DNA of 5,415 nucleotides, taken from assembly GCA_030731695.1 (NCBI GenBank), contig JANQTK010000262.1:1-5415 (forward strand). Reading direction: 5' to 3'. The stretch is from Polaribacter sp. Its GTDB lineage: Bacteria; Bacteroidota; Bacteroidia; Flavobacteriales; Flavobacteriaceae. Below the pieces are notes generated by a model that worked only from the letters and a program-made list of their open reading frames with translations, ran no database searches and had not been told where the DNA came from. Below are positions 5,213 through 5,415 of the stretch, in pieces. The translations under genes were made by a program, and so were the position numbers. The stretch's first letter is position 1, and the number at the start of each line of letters is the position of its first letter.

Positions 5213-5415
5213 AATAAATGGCTGTTTTTTTGAAACAATTCTGTAACGCTTTCTGTTGCAGGATTCAAATTCCAAACATGAATTCCTACCGATTTTGCTG
5301 CATCAGTATTTTCTTTTAAATCATCTACAAACAAGGTTTCTTCTGCTTTAAGTTGATTTGTTTCCAATATAAATTCGTAAATTTCAATATCTGGTTTCCT
5401 TAAATTGATTTCGTG
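5209..5415 (-). CDS. HAD-family phosphatase, C-terminal part (5' end outside window)
   Basis: Reading the minus strand from the window edge gives 68 codons ending in a TGA at 5211-5209, with no start codon for the gene inside the window. The fragment shows the last two catalytic motifs of haloacid-dehalogenase-like hydrolases: motif III Lys in LRKPDIEIYEF (the KPD segment), and motif IV LFVDDLKENTDAA, with the Asp pair that binds Mg2+. The segment AAKSVGIHVWNLNP follows, as in HAD subfamily IA phosphatases. These enzymes dephosphorylate small metabolites through an aspartyl-phosphate intermediate. The nucleophile motif DxDxT and the cap domain lie beyond the window, so the substrate class cannot be judged. 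The stop codon overlaps the EamA TTG start by the pattern TTGA, so the gene is likely cotranscribed and translationally coupled with the transporter. Confidence 0.88.
   Translation of the reverse strand, partial: HEINLRKPDIEIYEFILETNQLKAEETLFVDDLKENTDAAKSVGIHVWNLNPATESVTELFQKNSHLF

Noticed and set aside
5213..5275. N-terminal extension of the EamA transporter from the ATG at 5275
   Set aside because: The 21 extra residues are charged, lie before the first membrane helix and are coded over the HAD gene; the TTG at 5212 gives a normal N-terminus and a TTGA overlap.

Overview
The window looks like a chromosomal segment of a Bacteroidetes bacterium, most probably a member of the Flavobacteriaceae. 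The DNA is strongly AT-rich, genes are packed end to end, Shine-Dalgarno sequences are not evident ahead of the starts, and the protein sequences (DnaA, the RsmI-like methyltransferase, the YbgC-type thioesterase) read like flavobacterial versions. It is a core housekeeping locus around dnaA. I see no mobile element, CRISPR array, tRNA, rRNA, toxin-antitoxin pair or defence gene.

Layout from left to right: (1) a plus-strand gene for a secreted lysozyme/lytic-transglycosylase-like protein (5-586). (2) A minus-strand block read as dnaA, then a low-molecular-weight protein tyrosine phosphatase, then an RsmI-like SAM-dependent methyltransferase (3185 down to 588). Its genes are separated by 13 bp and then by an ATGA overlap, so it is probably one operon led by dnaA. 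(3) A divergent 168-bp AT-rich control region (3186-3353) with one perfect DnaA-box match and a small inverted repeat in the presumed dnaA leader. (4) A plus-strand acyl-CoA thioesterase gene starting with TTG (3354-3752). (5) A minus-strand block of a HAD-family phosphatase (5' part outside the window), an EamA/DMT membrane transporter and a YigZ/IMPACT-family protein (5415 down to 3741). These are joined by two 4-base stop/start overlaps, TTGA and ATGA.

Two gene starts differ from the longest ATG reading. The methyltransferase should start at 1295 and the EamA transporter at a TTG at 5212. Both choices give a 4-base overlap with the upstream gene and an N-terminus typical of the family. The C-terminal 68 codons of a HAD phosphatase run off the right edge and are easily missed because no start codon lies in the window.

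Both convergent gene pairs meet with essentially no spacer: one base at 587, and a 12-bp overlap at 3741-3752. Any termination signal must therefore lie inside coding sequence; weak hairpins span both junctions. Functionally, dnaA drives replication initiation, the RsmI-like enzyme probably belongs to translation or rRNA modification, YigZ/IMPACT is linked to translation-related stress, and the others are general phosphatase, thioesterase, transport and cell-wall functions. I found no convincing new multi-gene system. The points most worth checking are the two TTG starts, the DnaA box, the divergent transglycosylase-like protein and the compact convergent junctions.
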